A program made the translations under genes and the position numbers. From Aquimarina sp040786285 (lineage in GTDB: Bacteria > Bacteroidota > Bacteroidia > Flavobacteriales > Flavobacteriaceae): a stretch of DNA of 64,000 nt. Numbering within the stretch: position 1 is the first letter of the stretch; each line of letters begins with the position of its first letter. The stretch spans positions 682,001-746,000 of the forward strand of contig NZ_JBFMKQ010000002.1 of the NCBI RefSeq assembly GCF_040786285.1. Direction: 5' to 3'. Below are positions 8,245 to 16,627 of this stretch, piece by piece. The notes beneath the pieces were generated by a model. It saw only the letters and a list, made by a program, of their open reading frames with translations, was not told the DNA's origin and made no database searches.

Positions 8245-11200
8245 ATGAAAAAACGCTTACTCTATTTTGGATTGCTTTTATGTTTATTGCTTCCAAAAGT
8301 CAGTACTGCACAATCCCTTAGAAATTTACCTTTTTCTTGGGATAATGTTACCATTTACTTTTTATTAACCGACCGCTTTAATAATGGTGATCCTACAAAC
8401 GACACCAGTTTTGATCGCCAAAAAAACAGTACAGCCAACGAACTTGATTTTCAAGGAGGTGATATACCTGGGGTTACACAAAAAATTCAAGAAGGATATT
8501 TTGATGAATTAGGTGTAAGTGCTATCTGGGTTACTCCGGTGGTAGAGAACAGACATGGGTTTATTGGTACCGAATTTAATGATTATCCTTATCATGGGTA
8601 TCATACCAATGACTGGACCGCCTTTGATCCTAATTTTACATCGGCAGAGCAGTTCGAAGAATTTATTGATGAAGCACATAACCATGGTATTAGAGTACTT
8701 GTGGATATCGTAATGAACCATACTGGATACCGTACCTTTAAAAGGGTTAATGGTAATTTAGAGTTTGTAGACGAAGAGTACCCACTTGATTGGGTAAGAC
8801 TTGAATGCCAAAAAGATGGTGAACCTAATAACGGAGAATTGCGTTGTGATGATTACTCGCAGCCTTTATACGGATTACCAGATATAAGAACGGAATCTTT
8901 TAACGAAGTTCAATTACCGCAATGGTTATTGGATAAGTGGGAAACCGAAGGGAGAAAACAACAAGAACTTGATGAGTTAAATGCCTATTTTGCTAGAACT
9001 GGAAAACCAAGAACTCCGAGATATTATTTAATCAAATGGTTAACAGATTGGGTAAGAGAATATGGTATTGATGGCTTTAGAGTAGATACAGAACGTCACG
9101 TAGGTGCCGATGTTTGGAAGGAACTAAAAGAAGAGGCAGTTTTAGCTTTAAGAGAATGGAAACAAAATAATCCAGCTAAGAAATTAGACGACCTTGATTT
9201 CTATATGACAGGAGAGGATTCGGGACTTAATATTATTGGAAATCCTGGTGATCCATTACCCGAAGATTTTACGGTTAGTAAATTCAATAGTATGATTAAT
9301 TTTCAATCTCCTAAAGATGCCTACACTAATATGGGGCAAGAAGAAATTTTTAGCTCTTTCGCTGCTAAGCTTAATCAAGATGGTGGTTTTGGTACTAATG
9401 GAGAATACAACATGGTGAGTTACTTAAGATCTCATGATTTTAGCCAGTACTATACAGGGAATATGTACTATGGAGGGACAACTTTGTTGTTATCTCCCGG
9501 TGGTGTTCAGATTTACTACGGAGATGAATCCGGAAGACAGTTTTTTGATGCCCAAACCTATCCAGATGCGGGATACCGTGGTTTTATGAATTGGGATTCT
9601 CTAGATGAAGGAATGCTATTTCACTGGAGAAAACTTGGAACATTTAGAAGAGAACATACTTCAGTAGGAGCGGGATCTCACCAAAAATTAAGCGATTCAC
9701 CTTATATTTTCAAAAGAGAATACAACCGTAATGGAGAAAATGATAAAACATTAGTTTTTCAAGGACAAGATGGAGACTTTGCAGGAGCTCTTAATGTTTT
9801 TGGAATGTGGCCTGATGGGACATTACTTAAAGATTATTTTTCTGATCTAACAGCTACTGTTTCTAATGGTACAGTAACTTTTGGAACCACTTTTGGAATG
9901 GTACTCGTTGGAGAACCTTTTGAAGTTTCGAATTCGGTAAGTTTATCAGTAAATCCAGCCTCAGGGTTGTATACTTCACCCATAAATGTGGATATGACGG
10001 CTTCTACGACTACGCAAGGTGCTTCAGTTTCGATTTTTTATACGATAGGAGGAGATACACCAACTGTTACGAGTACACCATACAATGGCTCTTTTGAGAT
10101 CAGCACCAGTACAACTATTAAATCAATAGCTGTAGATTCTGAAGGAAATGAGTCCGATATAGTTACTAGAGATTATGTAATAGGCGATGGTGGACCTTTT
10201 GATATACATTTCAAAAAGCCAGCGGAGTGGAGCTCAACTTACGTATACCTCTTCAATCAAAATACTGGAGAAGCATTGCCAGGATTCCCTGCATGGCCAG
10301 GAGTAGCAATGCAAAAAGAAGGAGATTCACCTTGGTATAAATATACTATTGATCAAACAGTACAAGTTGGTATTGTGTTTAATGACAATGGAGGAGCACA
10401 AACCGATGATACGACTAGAATTAAAGAGGGTTGGTATGATAATCAATGGTTTGATGAGTGCCCAAGTGAATGTCCAGGAATCATTGTAGATACTCCATAT
10501 GATATACATTTCAAAAAGCCAACAAATTGGAGCTCAGCATTTGTGTATATTTTTAATAAAAGTACTGGAGCTGCATTACCAGGATTTCCTGGTTGGCCTG
10601 GAGTTGCTATGCAGAAAGAAGGAAATTCTCCTTGGTATAAATATAATGTAGATCAAAGTGTTGAGGTTGGTATTGTATTTAACGATAATGGAGGAGCCCA
10701 AACCGATGATTTATTTAGAACTACAGAAGGATGGTATGATAACCAATGGACTGATGCATGTCCAAGTGAATGCCCTGGAATTGTTGTAGACCCGTCTTTT
10801 GATGTGTATTTTAAGAAACCTGCTTCATGGAGTACGGCATACATATACATTTATGATAAAAATTCAAATACATCAATTCCTGGAGCACCAGCATGGCCAG
10901 GAGTACAAATGGAACCTTTATTAGGCTCTCCTTGGTATGTTGCTACAATAGATGAGTCTGTAGAGGTAGGAATCGTGTTTAATGATAATGGAAATGCCCA
11001 AACAGCAGATGTATTTAGAACTACAGACGGTTGGTATGATAACCAATGGTTTGATAATTGTCCAAGCGAATGCCCAGGGTCAAACGCGGCATTAACAAGT
11101 TCTAGTCGATTTGGGAAAACTGATACAACAAGCATGGTGTTAGTATCCGAAAATCCATTTGGAGAGACATTAACATTATCTTTTACTGGTGATACATCAA

Positions 11201-11376
11201 AAAGCCCAGTGCAAGTAGTAATGTATAACCTTAGCGGAGAAAGAATGAATGTAACTCCTAATAGAGCAGTGAGAACTCAAAGCCTTACATTAAATACTTC
11301 TTTACTTAAAAAAGGAATATACATGGTGAGAGTAATTTCTGATCAAGGAACAGAAATAATCAAATTGGTGAAGTAG
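8245..11376 (+). CDS. Second secreted GH13 alpha-amylase with three CBM26 modules and T9SS sorting domain
   Basis: Paralogue of the preceding amylase, 1043 residues. Signal peptide 1-23. GH13 region I DIVMNH (D154), region II GFRVDTERH (nucleophile D281), region III GED (E324), region IV RSHD (D398). Compared with amylase 1, the loop after region I carries an insertion (about 161-200), region III reads GEDSG rather than GEVFG, and region IV has SHD for NHD. Substrate preference may therefore differ although all three carboxylates are kept. There is only one Fn3-associated module (about 565-645), then three contiguous CBM26 modules (650-742, 751-842, 851-943) with the same Cys-pair linkers, and a T9SS C-terminal domain (about 966-1043). 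Confidence 0.92.
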   Translation: MKKRLLYFGLLLCLLLPKVSTAQSLRNLPFSWDNVTIYFLLTDRFNNGDPTNDTSFDRQKNSTANELDFQGGDIPGVTQKIQEGYFDELGVSAIWVTPVVENRHGFIGTEFNDYPYHGYHTNDWTAFDPNFTSAEQFEEFIDEAHNHGIRVLVDIVMNHTGYRTFKRVNGNLEFVDEEYPLDWVRLECQKDGEPNNGELRCDDYSQPLYGLPDIRTESFNEVQLPQWLLDKWETEGRKQQELDELNAYFARTGKPRTPRYYLIKWLTDWVREYGIDGFRVDTERHVGADVWKELKEEAVLALREWKQNNPAKKLDDLDFYMTGEDSGLNIIGNPGDPLPEDFTVSKFNSMINFQSPKDAYTNMGQEEIFSSFAAKLNQDGGFGTNGEYNMVSYLRSHDFSQYYTGNMYYGGTTLLLSPGGVQIYYGDESGRQFFDAQTYPDAGYRGFMNWDSLDEGMLFHWRKLGTFRREHTSVGAGSHQKLSDSPYIFKREYNRNGENDKTLVFQGQDGDFAGALNVFGMWPDGTLLKDYFSDLTATVSNGTVTFGTTFGMVLVGEPFEVSNSVSLSVNPASGLYTSPINVDMTASTTTQGASVSIFYTIGGDTPTVTSTPYNGSFEISTSTTIKSIAVDSEGNESDIVTRDYVIGDGGPFDIHFKKPAEWSSTYVYLFNQNTGEALPGFPAWPGVAMQKEGDSPWYKYTIDQTVQVGIVFNDNGGAQTDDTTRIKEGWYDNQWFDECPSECPGIIVDTPYDIHFKKPTNWSSAFVYIFNKSTGAALPGFPGWPGVAMQKEGNSPWYKYNVDQSVEVGIVFNDNGGAQTDDLFRTTEGWYDNQWTDACPSECPGIVVDPSFDVYFKKPASWSTAYIYIYDKNSNTSIPGAPAWPGVQMEPLLGSPWYVATIDESVEVGIVFNDNGNAQTADVFRTTDGWYDNQWFDNCPSECPGSNAALTSSSRFGKTDTTSMVLVSENPFGETLTLSFTGDTSKSPVQVVMYNLSGERMNVTPNRAVRTQSLTLNTSLLKKGIYMVRVISDQGTEIIKLVK

Positions 11377-11396
11377 CACTAACTTTTATACGGTTT

Positions 11397-11438
11397 AAAA
11401 ACCTGCCAATGACTTATGTCGTTTGGCAGGTTTTTTTA
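11397..11438 (+). terminator. Terminator after amylase 2
   Basis: Inverted repeat AAACCTGCCAA...TTTGGCAGGTTT followed by a run of T; 20 bp beyond the stop codon. Confidence 0.85.
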
Positions 11439-11555
11439 TACGTAAAATTGGATTTTTTTTAAGAAAAATAAACATCTTCTTTATACTTTAAGTCAAGGTC
11501 AGGTCGTATCTTTATAGGCGTAATTGGAAACCTGTTTCTTCTCTAAATTTTATCT

Positions 11556-12857
11556 ATGGAAAACCTTGATGCGGCGAGACTCCAAATGGCATTTACTCTT
11601 ATATTTCATATTGTTTTTGCTTGTATTGGTATGGTCATGCCTTTTTTTATGGTAGTATCTCATTATAAATGGTTAAAAACACGTGATCAGATTTATCTTA
11701 CGCTTACCAAGTCCTGGCAAAAAGGAGTTGCAATCTTCTTTGTAACTGGTGCCGTTTCCGGCACCGCACTATCTTTTGAACTAGGGTTGTTATGGCCAGA
11801 ATTTATGAAACATGCTGGTCCTATTATCGGGATGCCTTTTTCATTAGAAGGAGCGGCATTTTTTGTTGAAGCGATTGCACTAGGATTTTATTTATATGGC
11901 TGGAACAAACTACCCGAGAAATTTCATTGGTTTACTGGTATTATTATCGGTGTATCGGGAGTAGCATCGGGGATTTTGGTAGTCGCAGCAAATGGGTGGA
12001 TGAATTCTCCCAGTGGGTTTGATTATATTGACGGAAAATTCCTGAATATAGACCCCATACAGGCCATGCTTAATCCGGCTTGGTTTACACAGGCACTGCA
12101 TATGACACTCGCAGCATTTACTGCTACTGGTTTTGCTGTAGCAGGTATTCATGCGTATCAGGTGTATAAAAAAAGAAAGGTCGAATTGCACAAAAAAGCA
12201 TTTAAGATTGCGATTACTTTTGGTGCTATTGCAGCAATTCTTCAACCGATTAGCGGCGATATTTCGGCAAAAGATATTGCGGTAAGACAGCCTGTAAAAT
12301 TAGCGGCTATGGAAGCCCATTATAATACAGAAAAAGGTGCTCCATTATATATCGGTGGAGTAGTGGATACCGAAACACAAGAAGTGAAATATAAAATAGC
12401 ATTGCCTAAAATGTTATCCTTTCTTGCTTTCGGAGATTTTGATGCTGAAGTAAAAGGACTAAACGATTTTCCTAAAGACGAGCACCCCAATGTAGCCATA
12501 GTACATTATGCGTTTCAGGTTATGGTGGGTATAGGAGGGATATTGTTACTGGCCGGCATCTTATACTTTATCTCACTAAAGAGAAAGAAATGGTTCGGTA
12601 ATAATAAGTATTGGCTATTATTTGTTTTACTAGCTCCCTTAGGATTTATTGCCCTAGAAGCAGGATGGATAGTAACCGAAGTAGGCAGACAACCTTGGAT
12701 TATTCATAAAATTATGAGAACTAAAGATGCAGTAACACCTATGCCGGGTATCGTTTTTAGCTTTTATATGTATATCGCAGTATATCTAACCTTATCTGTT
12801 GCAGTAACTTGGTTAATGCTTCGCCAAATAAAAGTTTTAAATCATTCAAATCATTAA
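11556..12857 (+). CDS. cydA: Cytochrome bd-type quinol oxidase subunit I
   Basis: Membrane haem subunit of the bd oxidase, which reduces oxygen to water with quinol electrons without pumping protons. 433 residues, shorter than the roughly 520 of the E. coli enzyme because the periplasmic Q-loop extension is missing (short-Q-loop type). Visible ligands and signatures: His18 near the N-terminus (haem b595 ligand region), the FSLEGAAFFVEAIALG segment with E98 and E105 on the proton path, the ALHMTLAAFTATGF segment with the haem b558 histidine, and VGRQPW in the last third. About nine membrane helices. cydB follows after 2 bp. Confidence 0.96.
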   Translation: MENLDAARLQMAFTLIFHIVFACIGMVMPFFMVVSHYKWLKTRDQIYLTLTKSWQKGVAIFFVTGAVSGTALSFELGLLWPEFMKHAGPIIGMPFSLEGAAFFVEAIALGFYLYGWNKLPEKFHWFTGIIIGVSGVASGILVVAANGWMNSPSGFDYIDGKFLNIDPIQAMLNPAWFTQALHMTLAAFTATGFAVAGIHAYQVYKKRKVELHKKAFKIAITFGAIAAILQPISGDISAKDIAVRQPVKLAAMEAHYNTEKGAPLYIGGVVDTETQEVKYKIALPKMLSFLAFGDFDAEVKGLNDFPKDEHPNVAIVHYAFQVMVGIGGILLLAGILYFISLKRKKWFGNNKYWLLFVLLAPLGFIALEAGWIVTEVGRQPWIIHKIMRTKDAVTPMPGIVFSFYMYIAVYLTLSVAVTWLMLRQIKVLNHSNH

Positions 12858-12859
12858 GT

Positions 12860-13894
12860 ATGTTATACGTTGTTTTATTCTTTTTGATATTTTCATTGTA
12901 TCTCTATGTGGTTTTGGGTGGTGCAGATTATGGTGCAGGTATAGTTGAGCTTTTTTCCTCTGAAGAAAATCAAAAGATTACCAAAAAAACCATTTATAGG
13001 GTTATGGGACCCGTATGGGAAGCAAATCATATTTGGATTATAATTTTGATTGTAATTTTATGGATTGCCTTTCCTGCGTATTATAATATTATGGTGGTAC
13101 ACCTTCATATTCCTATCACCATTGTGTTATTAGGAGTTACATTAAGAGGAGTGGCTTTTGTATTTAGACATTATGATGCAATAATTGATAATTCACAGCA
13201 ATTGTATGACACTATGTTTAAGGTGTCTAGTTTGGTTACTCCTATTTTCTTAGGGATGGTATTTGGAGCATTAATAAGTGGTGAAATTATGGTGGTAGAA
13301 GAGGTTTCTACCTTATCTTTTTATGAAGCCTTTATAAGACCCTGGTGTAATGTTTTTAGTGTATTAGTGGGATTGTTTTTTGCTGCACTTTGTGCTTTTT
13401 TATCTTCTGTTTTGTTGATAGGTGAGTCTGAAGGAGGTAACGAGAATATTTATATCAGAAAGTCTACTATTGCCGCTATAATCGTTTTTGTTGTGGGACT
13501 TATAACTTTTGGTTACGGGTTCTTTTCAGAAAATATATTTGTACGAGATTTTGTAGAAAACCCTTTTGCCATGATCTTAGTTGTATTTTCTGCAATGTTA
13601 TTATTTCCGTTATGGAAAACTATTAAGAATGGAAATAAAGTGTGGAGTCGTTTTTTCGCCGGCTTACAAGTATTTTTAATTTTATTAGCGGCTTTGGTTT
13701 CACATTTTCCCAATATCATTATTACAAAGACAGGGAGTATTAGTCTTATTGATAATATAGCTCCAGATGCTGTGATTAATGTACTAGGAATAACATTAAT
13801 TATTGGAGGAACAGTGATTCTTCCAGGGCTATTTCATTTACTAAAATCATTCAAAATGATTAAGATTTTAGAACGAAATAGTACTTCTAATTAA
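12860..13894 (+). CDS. cydB: Cytochrome bd-type quinol oxidase subunit II
   Basis: Second integral subunit of the bd oxidase, 344 residues with about eight membrane helices. Signatures include LGGADYGAGIVELF near the N-terminus and GPVWEANHIWIIILIVILWIAFP, both typical of CydB. An upstream in-frame ATG at 12809 would overlap cydA; the ATG at 12860, 2 bp after the cydA stop, begins exactly at the first helix and is chosen. No cydX-like small ORF or cydDC transporter genes follow; a proline tRNA starts 32 bp downstream, possibly sharing transcription. Confidence 0.95.
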   Translation: MLYVVLFFLIFSLYLYVVLGGADYGAGIVELFSSEENQKITKKTIYRVMGPVWEANHIWIIILIVILWIAFPAYYNIMVVHLHIPITIVLLGVTLRGVAFVFRHYDAIIDNSQQLYDTMFKVSSLVTPIFLGMVFGALISGEIMVVEEVSTLSFYEAFIRPWCNVFSVLVGLFFAALCAFLSSVLLIGESEGGNENIYIRKSTIAAIIVFVVGLITFGYGFFSENIFVRDFVENPFAMILVVFSAMLLFPLWKTIKNGNKVWSRFFAGLQVFLILLAALVSHFPNIIITKTGSISLIDNIAPDAVINVLGITLIIGGTVILPGLFHLLKSFKMIKILERNSTSN

Positions 13895-13906
13895 GAACAA
13901 GATTAT

Positions 13907-13914
13907 TATATTTG
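13907..13914 (+). promoter_or_regulatory. -7 promoter element of tRNA-Pro(GGG)
   Basis: TATATTTG, identical to the octamer upstream of the other proline tRNA, 12 bp before the mature 5' end and just after the cydB stop. No TTG -33 element is visible, so promoter strength is uncertain. Confidence 0.5.
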
Positions 13915-13926
13915 CAACCTAATTTT

Positions 13927-14001
13927 CGGGTAGTAGCTTAGTCCGGTTAAAGTGCTGGTCTGGGGGACCAGAGATCGGAGGTTCGAATCCTCTCTACCCG
14001 A
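13927..14001 (+). tRNA. tRNA-Pro, anticodon GGG, CCA not encoded
   Basis: Acceptor stem CGGGTAG/CTACCCG with discriminator A, anticodon stem CTGGT/ACCAG around loop CTGGGGG (anticodon GGG), T-arm GGTTCGAATCC. The genomic sequence after the discriminator is CACC, so CCA must be added enzymatically, unlike tRNA-Pro(TGG) in this window. Confidence 0.95.
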
Positions 14002-14008
14002 CACCTAT

Positions 14009-14042
14009 CAAACCCCCTTTTGACAAAGGGGGTTTTTGTTTT
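14009..14042 (+). terminator. Terminator of tRNA-Pro(GGG)
   Basis: AACCCCCTTT-TGAC-AAAGGGGGTT hairpin (14011-14032) followed by TTTGTTTTTTT. Confidence 0.88.
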
Positions 14043-14216
14043 TTTAGTTAGTAAAATCCATCTAAAATGTGAATGGGATTTTTTATGCCCTTTTGAAGTT
14101 TATTTTGCATAGGGAATTTCGAAATATGATAAACGAATAGTTTGATAAAAAAATCAAACCGAATCCCGCTTATCTATTTTTACGTCTATATCTCTACAAG
14201 GGGTGTGATTTATGAT

Positions 14217-14444
14217 TTATCTCGGTTGTCCTCCTTCTGGACCACATTCCTCTTTACAACATCTTAAATCAATTTCACATTGAAAAACACAATTTGTGTC
14301 TAATAGACCACATTCATCTGCACATATTTTAAATTTAGCAGCGCATTTTGCTAAACAGAAAAGTCCACTCACCCCATGCCCACCATGTATATTTAATTGT
14401 TCCTTTTTACTTAAAGGTTTTCCAAGATTTAATATTTTTTTCAT
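14217..14444 (-). CDS. GG-leader cysteine-rich peptide precursor (putative RiPP/bacteriocin-like)
   Basis: A 75-residue peptide. Residues 1-22 look like the leader of Bacteroidota GG-type natural-product precursors: a lysine-rich start, LGKPLSKKEQLNIHGG, with the double glycine at 21-22. The 53-residue core has nine cysteines at 30, 34, 41, 45, 52, 56, 62, 63 and 67. Eight of them form four CxxxC pairs repeating every 11 residues (30/34, 41/45, 52/56, 63/67), so they would lie along one face of helical segments; C62 is extra. No peptidase-ABC transporter, LanM, radical SAM enzyme or immunity gene is next to it, so maturation is unknown. It lies opposite in direction to the flanking tRNA. The link to RiPPs is inference from the leader and cysteines. 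Confidence 0.7.
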   Translation of the reverse strand: MKKILNLGKPLSKKEQLNIHGGHGVSGLFCLAKCAAKFKICADECGLLDTNCVFQCEIDLRCCKEECGPEGGQPR

Positions 14445-14575
14445 AACAGTATGATTTTAAATTGATTAACCCTTAAAGATAAGCAATAAAACGATTATGT
14501 ATTGGCGATGGTTCAAAAAATGCAAAGAGAAAGTTCAAAACAAAAAGAAAGGTTTTAGAAAACTAAATTTTAATA

Positions 14576-14602
14576 GAGGTTTGAATCCTACATACCCAAC
14601 CA
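14576..14602 (+). pseudogene. Remnant of a tRNA 3' end (T-arm plus acceptor strand and CCA)
   Basis: About 20 of 25 positions match the 3' end of tRNA-Pro(GGG) (13977-14002): GAGGTT-GAATCCT then TACCC-AC. It retains a CCA that the intact tRNA lacks. Nothing upstream (14500-14575) resembles the rest of a tRNA, so only the 3' segment was duplicated or retained, as at the far end of elements that integrate into tRNA genes. Confidence 0.55.
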
Positions 14603-14603
14603 A

Positions 14604-14636
14604 AAAATCCAATGTTTTGGCATTGGATTTTTTATT
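14604..14636 (+). terminator. Hairpin terminator after the tRNA remnant
   Basis: AAAAATCCAATG-TTTTGG-CATTGGATTTTT. It follows the tRNA remnant just as a terminator follows the intact tRNA-Pro(GGG); it may also end the convergent lipocalin-like gene. Confidence 0.7.
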
Positions 14637-14683
14637 TACAATACTCCTAAGTAAGCTTGGGAGTTTCTAATATAAATAATGTA

Positions 14684-15133
14684 TTATTCAACCCGATCAT
14701 AGTTTTCGGCTAAGGTATAATGCCCATTTTCATCCACCGAAATTTGTTGATACATTTTTTGCCCCATAACCAGTTCAAATTTAAAAACCTGGGTAGTGTC
14801 CACAATTTTCATCATAGGTCCAGAAGCATACTCTAATCGTTCTTCAAGCATACCATCTTTAATCGTATAATTTCCATAACCAAACCACTCATTGCTATCT
14901 TTTGGATCAAATCGAGTCCACATAACCTTTCCTTTGCTATACATCTTTACTTGTCGATAACCATTTTGATTAAAAACGGTATCGCTTATGTTATTGTTTT
15001 CATCATAAAGAAATTGATGTTTTAGTTCCCAAACACCTTCTAAGTTATAAGGCTCAATAGATGTATTATTGTTTGTTTCTGTAAACGCTAAGATAGAACA
15101 GATTCCGAGTAAAAGCAGCACTAAGTTTTTCAT
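14684..15133 (-). CDS. Exported lipocalin-like protein of unknown function
   Basis: A 149-residue protein with signal peptide about 1-18 (hydrophobic LVLLLLGICSILAFT) and a beta-rich body: GVWELKHQFLYDENN, VKMYSKGKVMWTRFDP, WFGYGNYTIKDGMLEERLEY, then KFELVMGQKMYQQISVDENGHYTLAENYDRV. The opening G-x-W and the alternating strands recall small lipocalin-like (DUF4488-type) periplasmic proteins of Bacteroidota, but I cannot assign a family firmly. It is monocistronic and not obviously connected to the peptide gene downstream. Confidence 0.7.
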   Translation of the reverse strand: MKNLVLLLLGICSILAFTETNNNTSIEPYNLEGVWELKHQFLYDENNNISDTVFNQNGYRQVKMYSKGKVMWTRFDPKDSNEWFGYGNYTIKDGMLEERLEYASGPMMKIVDTTQVFKFELVMGQKMYQQISVDENGHYTLAENYDRVE

Positions 15134-15384
15134 TATTGAGAGGTTTTTATGATCTGTATTCTATTAATTTACAAAAATTTTATGAGATTCGTTTTAATTC
15201 TACAGGCTTTATCATTTATTTAAACTTTTGATACTTAGCTAATTTTACGTTTAAAATATTAAGGGTTAAAAACGAATATGTAATGGTTTGATATACTCGT
15301 ACTTTTTTGTAGAGGCATTTTTTAAGTTTATTATTACGGTATTAGTAAATTTAGCGGCCAATTAAAGTGATTAATTAAAATTAA

Positions 15385-16611
15385 ATGAATACTCAACCTA
15401 CTCAACCCCAAAAAAGAATCGAAATATTAGACGTTTTTCGTGGATTTGCGATATTAGGAATTTTTGTAGTGAATATCGAAATCATGAATTGTGTATTTAT
15501 GAATCAAGATGCATATAGTGCACAATGGACTGCTCCCATTGATATAATGTCGGTAAGGATTTTTCAGCTATTTTTTTACAGTAAATTTTTTCCGATTTTT
15601 TCATTTCTTTTTGGATTAGGAATTACCATGCAGGCGCTAAGCCTGTTTGAGAAAAATAAGCTCAGGTTTTCATTTTTTGCAAGACGAATGCTGGTTTTAT
15701 TTGTTTTCGGAGCATTACATGTTCTTTTGTTCTGGTCGGGGGATGTTATTCATTTATATGCGGTACTTGGATTATTAACCACGCTGTTGATCAAAAAATC
15801 GAATAGGCTCATACTTTGGTTATCATTAGTTTTCTTGTTGTTCCCATTTTATGATCAGGTAGCAGACTATCTTTTTAGCATTACAAAGTATAATCCAGAA
15901 AGCTATTTGAAGAATTTTTCGTCTAATGATGTTATAGATACAATACGTAATGGAAGCTATACTAACGGAGTAAAGCTGCGTACTTTAGAATATTTGTCTA
16001 ATATCCCTTTGCTTTTTGTTTTCTTAGCGCCCGTTGCCTTGTCTATGTTTTTATTAGGTCTTTATTTTGGTAAGAATAACTTTGTTACCTCAATAGAGAC
16101 ATTGATCGATCGTATTAAAAAACCAAGCTTAATTATAGCTATTAGTACAAACCTGTATAGAATTATATTTTTGTTTTTTCTTCCGGATTTCGAAATATAT
16201 TCAAACGAATATGCACGCCCCATTTTTTTGAAACTTATGTTTCTGTCAGATATCGTGATGGGTTTATTTTATTTGTGGTTAGTGGCTTGGATTTGGTATA
16301 AAACAAAATGGAAAAAAATAATAAGCCCGTTAAAGTATGTTGGAAGGATGGCATTGACCAATTATATCATGCAAAGCGTTATTGGGTTACTATTATTTTC
16401 ATCGATTGGGTTTTCACTTTATGAAACATTGAGTCCTTCTCAAACACTAATTACAGCATTGATTGTTTTTTGTTTTCAATTGATGTATAGTAAAATTTGG
16501 CTTACATATTTTATGTATGGACCACTAGAATGGGTTTGGAGATGTTTTACATATCAAAAGCTTCTTCCAATTAAGAAAAGTCCTTTACGTATCAAAACCC
16601 AGAGTCAATAA
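15385..16611 (+). CDS. DUF418 family membrane protein (YeiB-like)
   Basis: Polytopic inner-membrane protein of 408 residues with about ten hydrophobic segments. The N-terminus RIEILDVFRGFAILGIFVVNI is the signature of the DUF418/YeiB group, related to acyltransferase-3-like membrane proteins. The C-terminal third (KYVGRMALTNYIMQSVIG, then YGPLEWVWRCFTY) is the DUF418 domain proper. Biochemical role is not established for this family; transport or modification of an envelope component is often proposed. It stands alone and convergent with the RraA-like gene (16-bp gap). Confidence 0.88.
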   Translation: MNTQPTQPQKRIEILDVFRGFAILGIFVVNIEIMNCVFMNQDAYSAQWTAPIDIMSVRIFQLFFYSKFFPIFSFLFGLGITMQALSLFEKNKLRFSFFARRMLVLFVFGALHVLLFWSGDVIHLYAVLGLLTTLLIKKSNRLILWLSLVFLLFPFYDQVADYLFSITKYNPESYLKNFSSNDVIDTIRNGSYTNGVKLRTLEYLSNIPLLFVFLAPVALSMFLLGLYFGKNNFVTSIETLIDRIKKPSLIIAISTNLYRIIFLFFLPDFEIYSNEYARPIFLKLMFLSDIVMGLFYLWLVAWIWYKTKWKKIISPLKYVGRMALTNYIMQSVIGLLLFSSIGFSLYETLSPSQTLITALIVFCFQLMYSKIWLTYFMYGPLEWVWRCFTYQKLLPIKKSPLRIKTQSQ

Positions 16612-16627
16612 CGTTAATGATTTTACC

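Noticed and set aside
4474..11376. Canonical Sus-type polysaccharide utilisation locus
   Set aside because: No SusC/SusD pair or Sus regulator adjacent; the TonB receptors in the window are far away and of other types.
14001..14684. Prophage or integrative element with integrase beside tRNA-Pro
   Set aside because: Only about 600 bp and one short gene; no integrase, excisionase or phage gene. At most a remnant.
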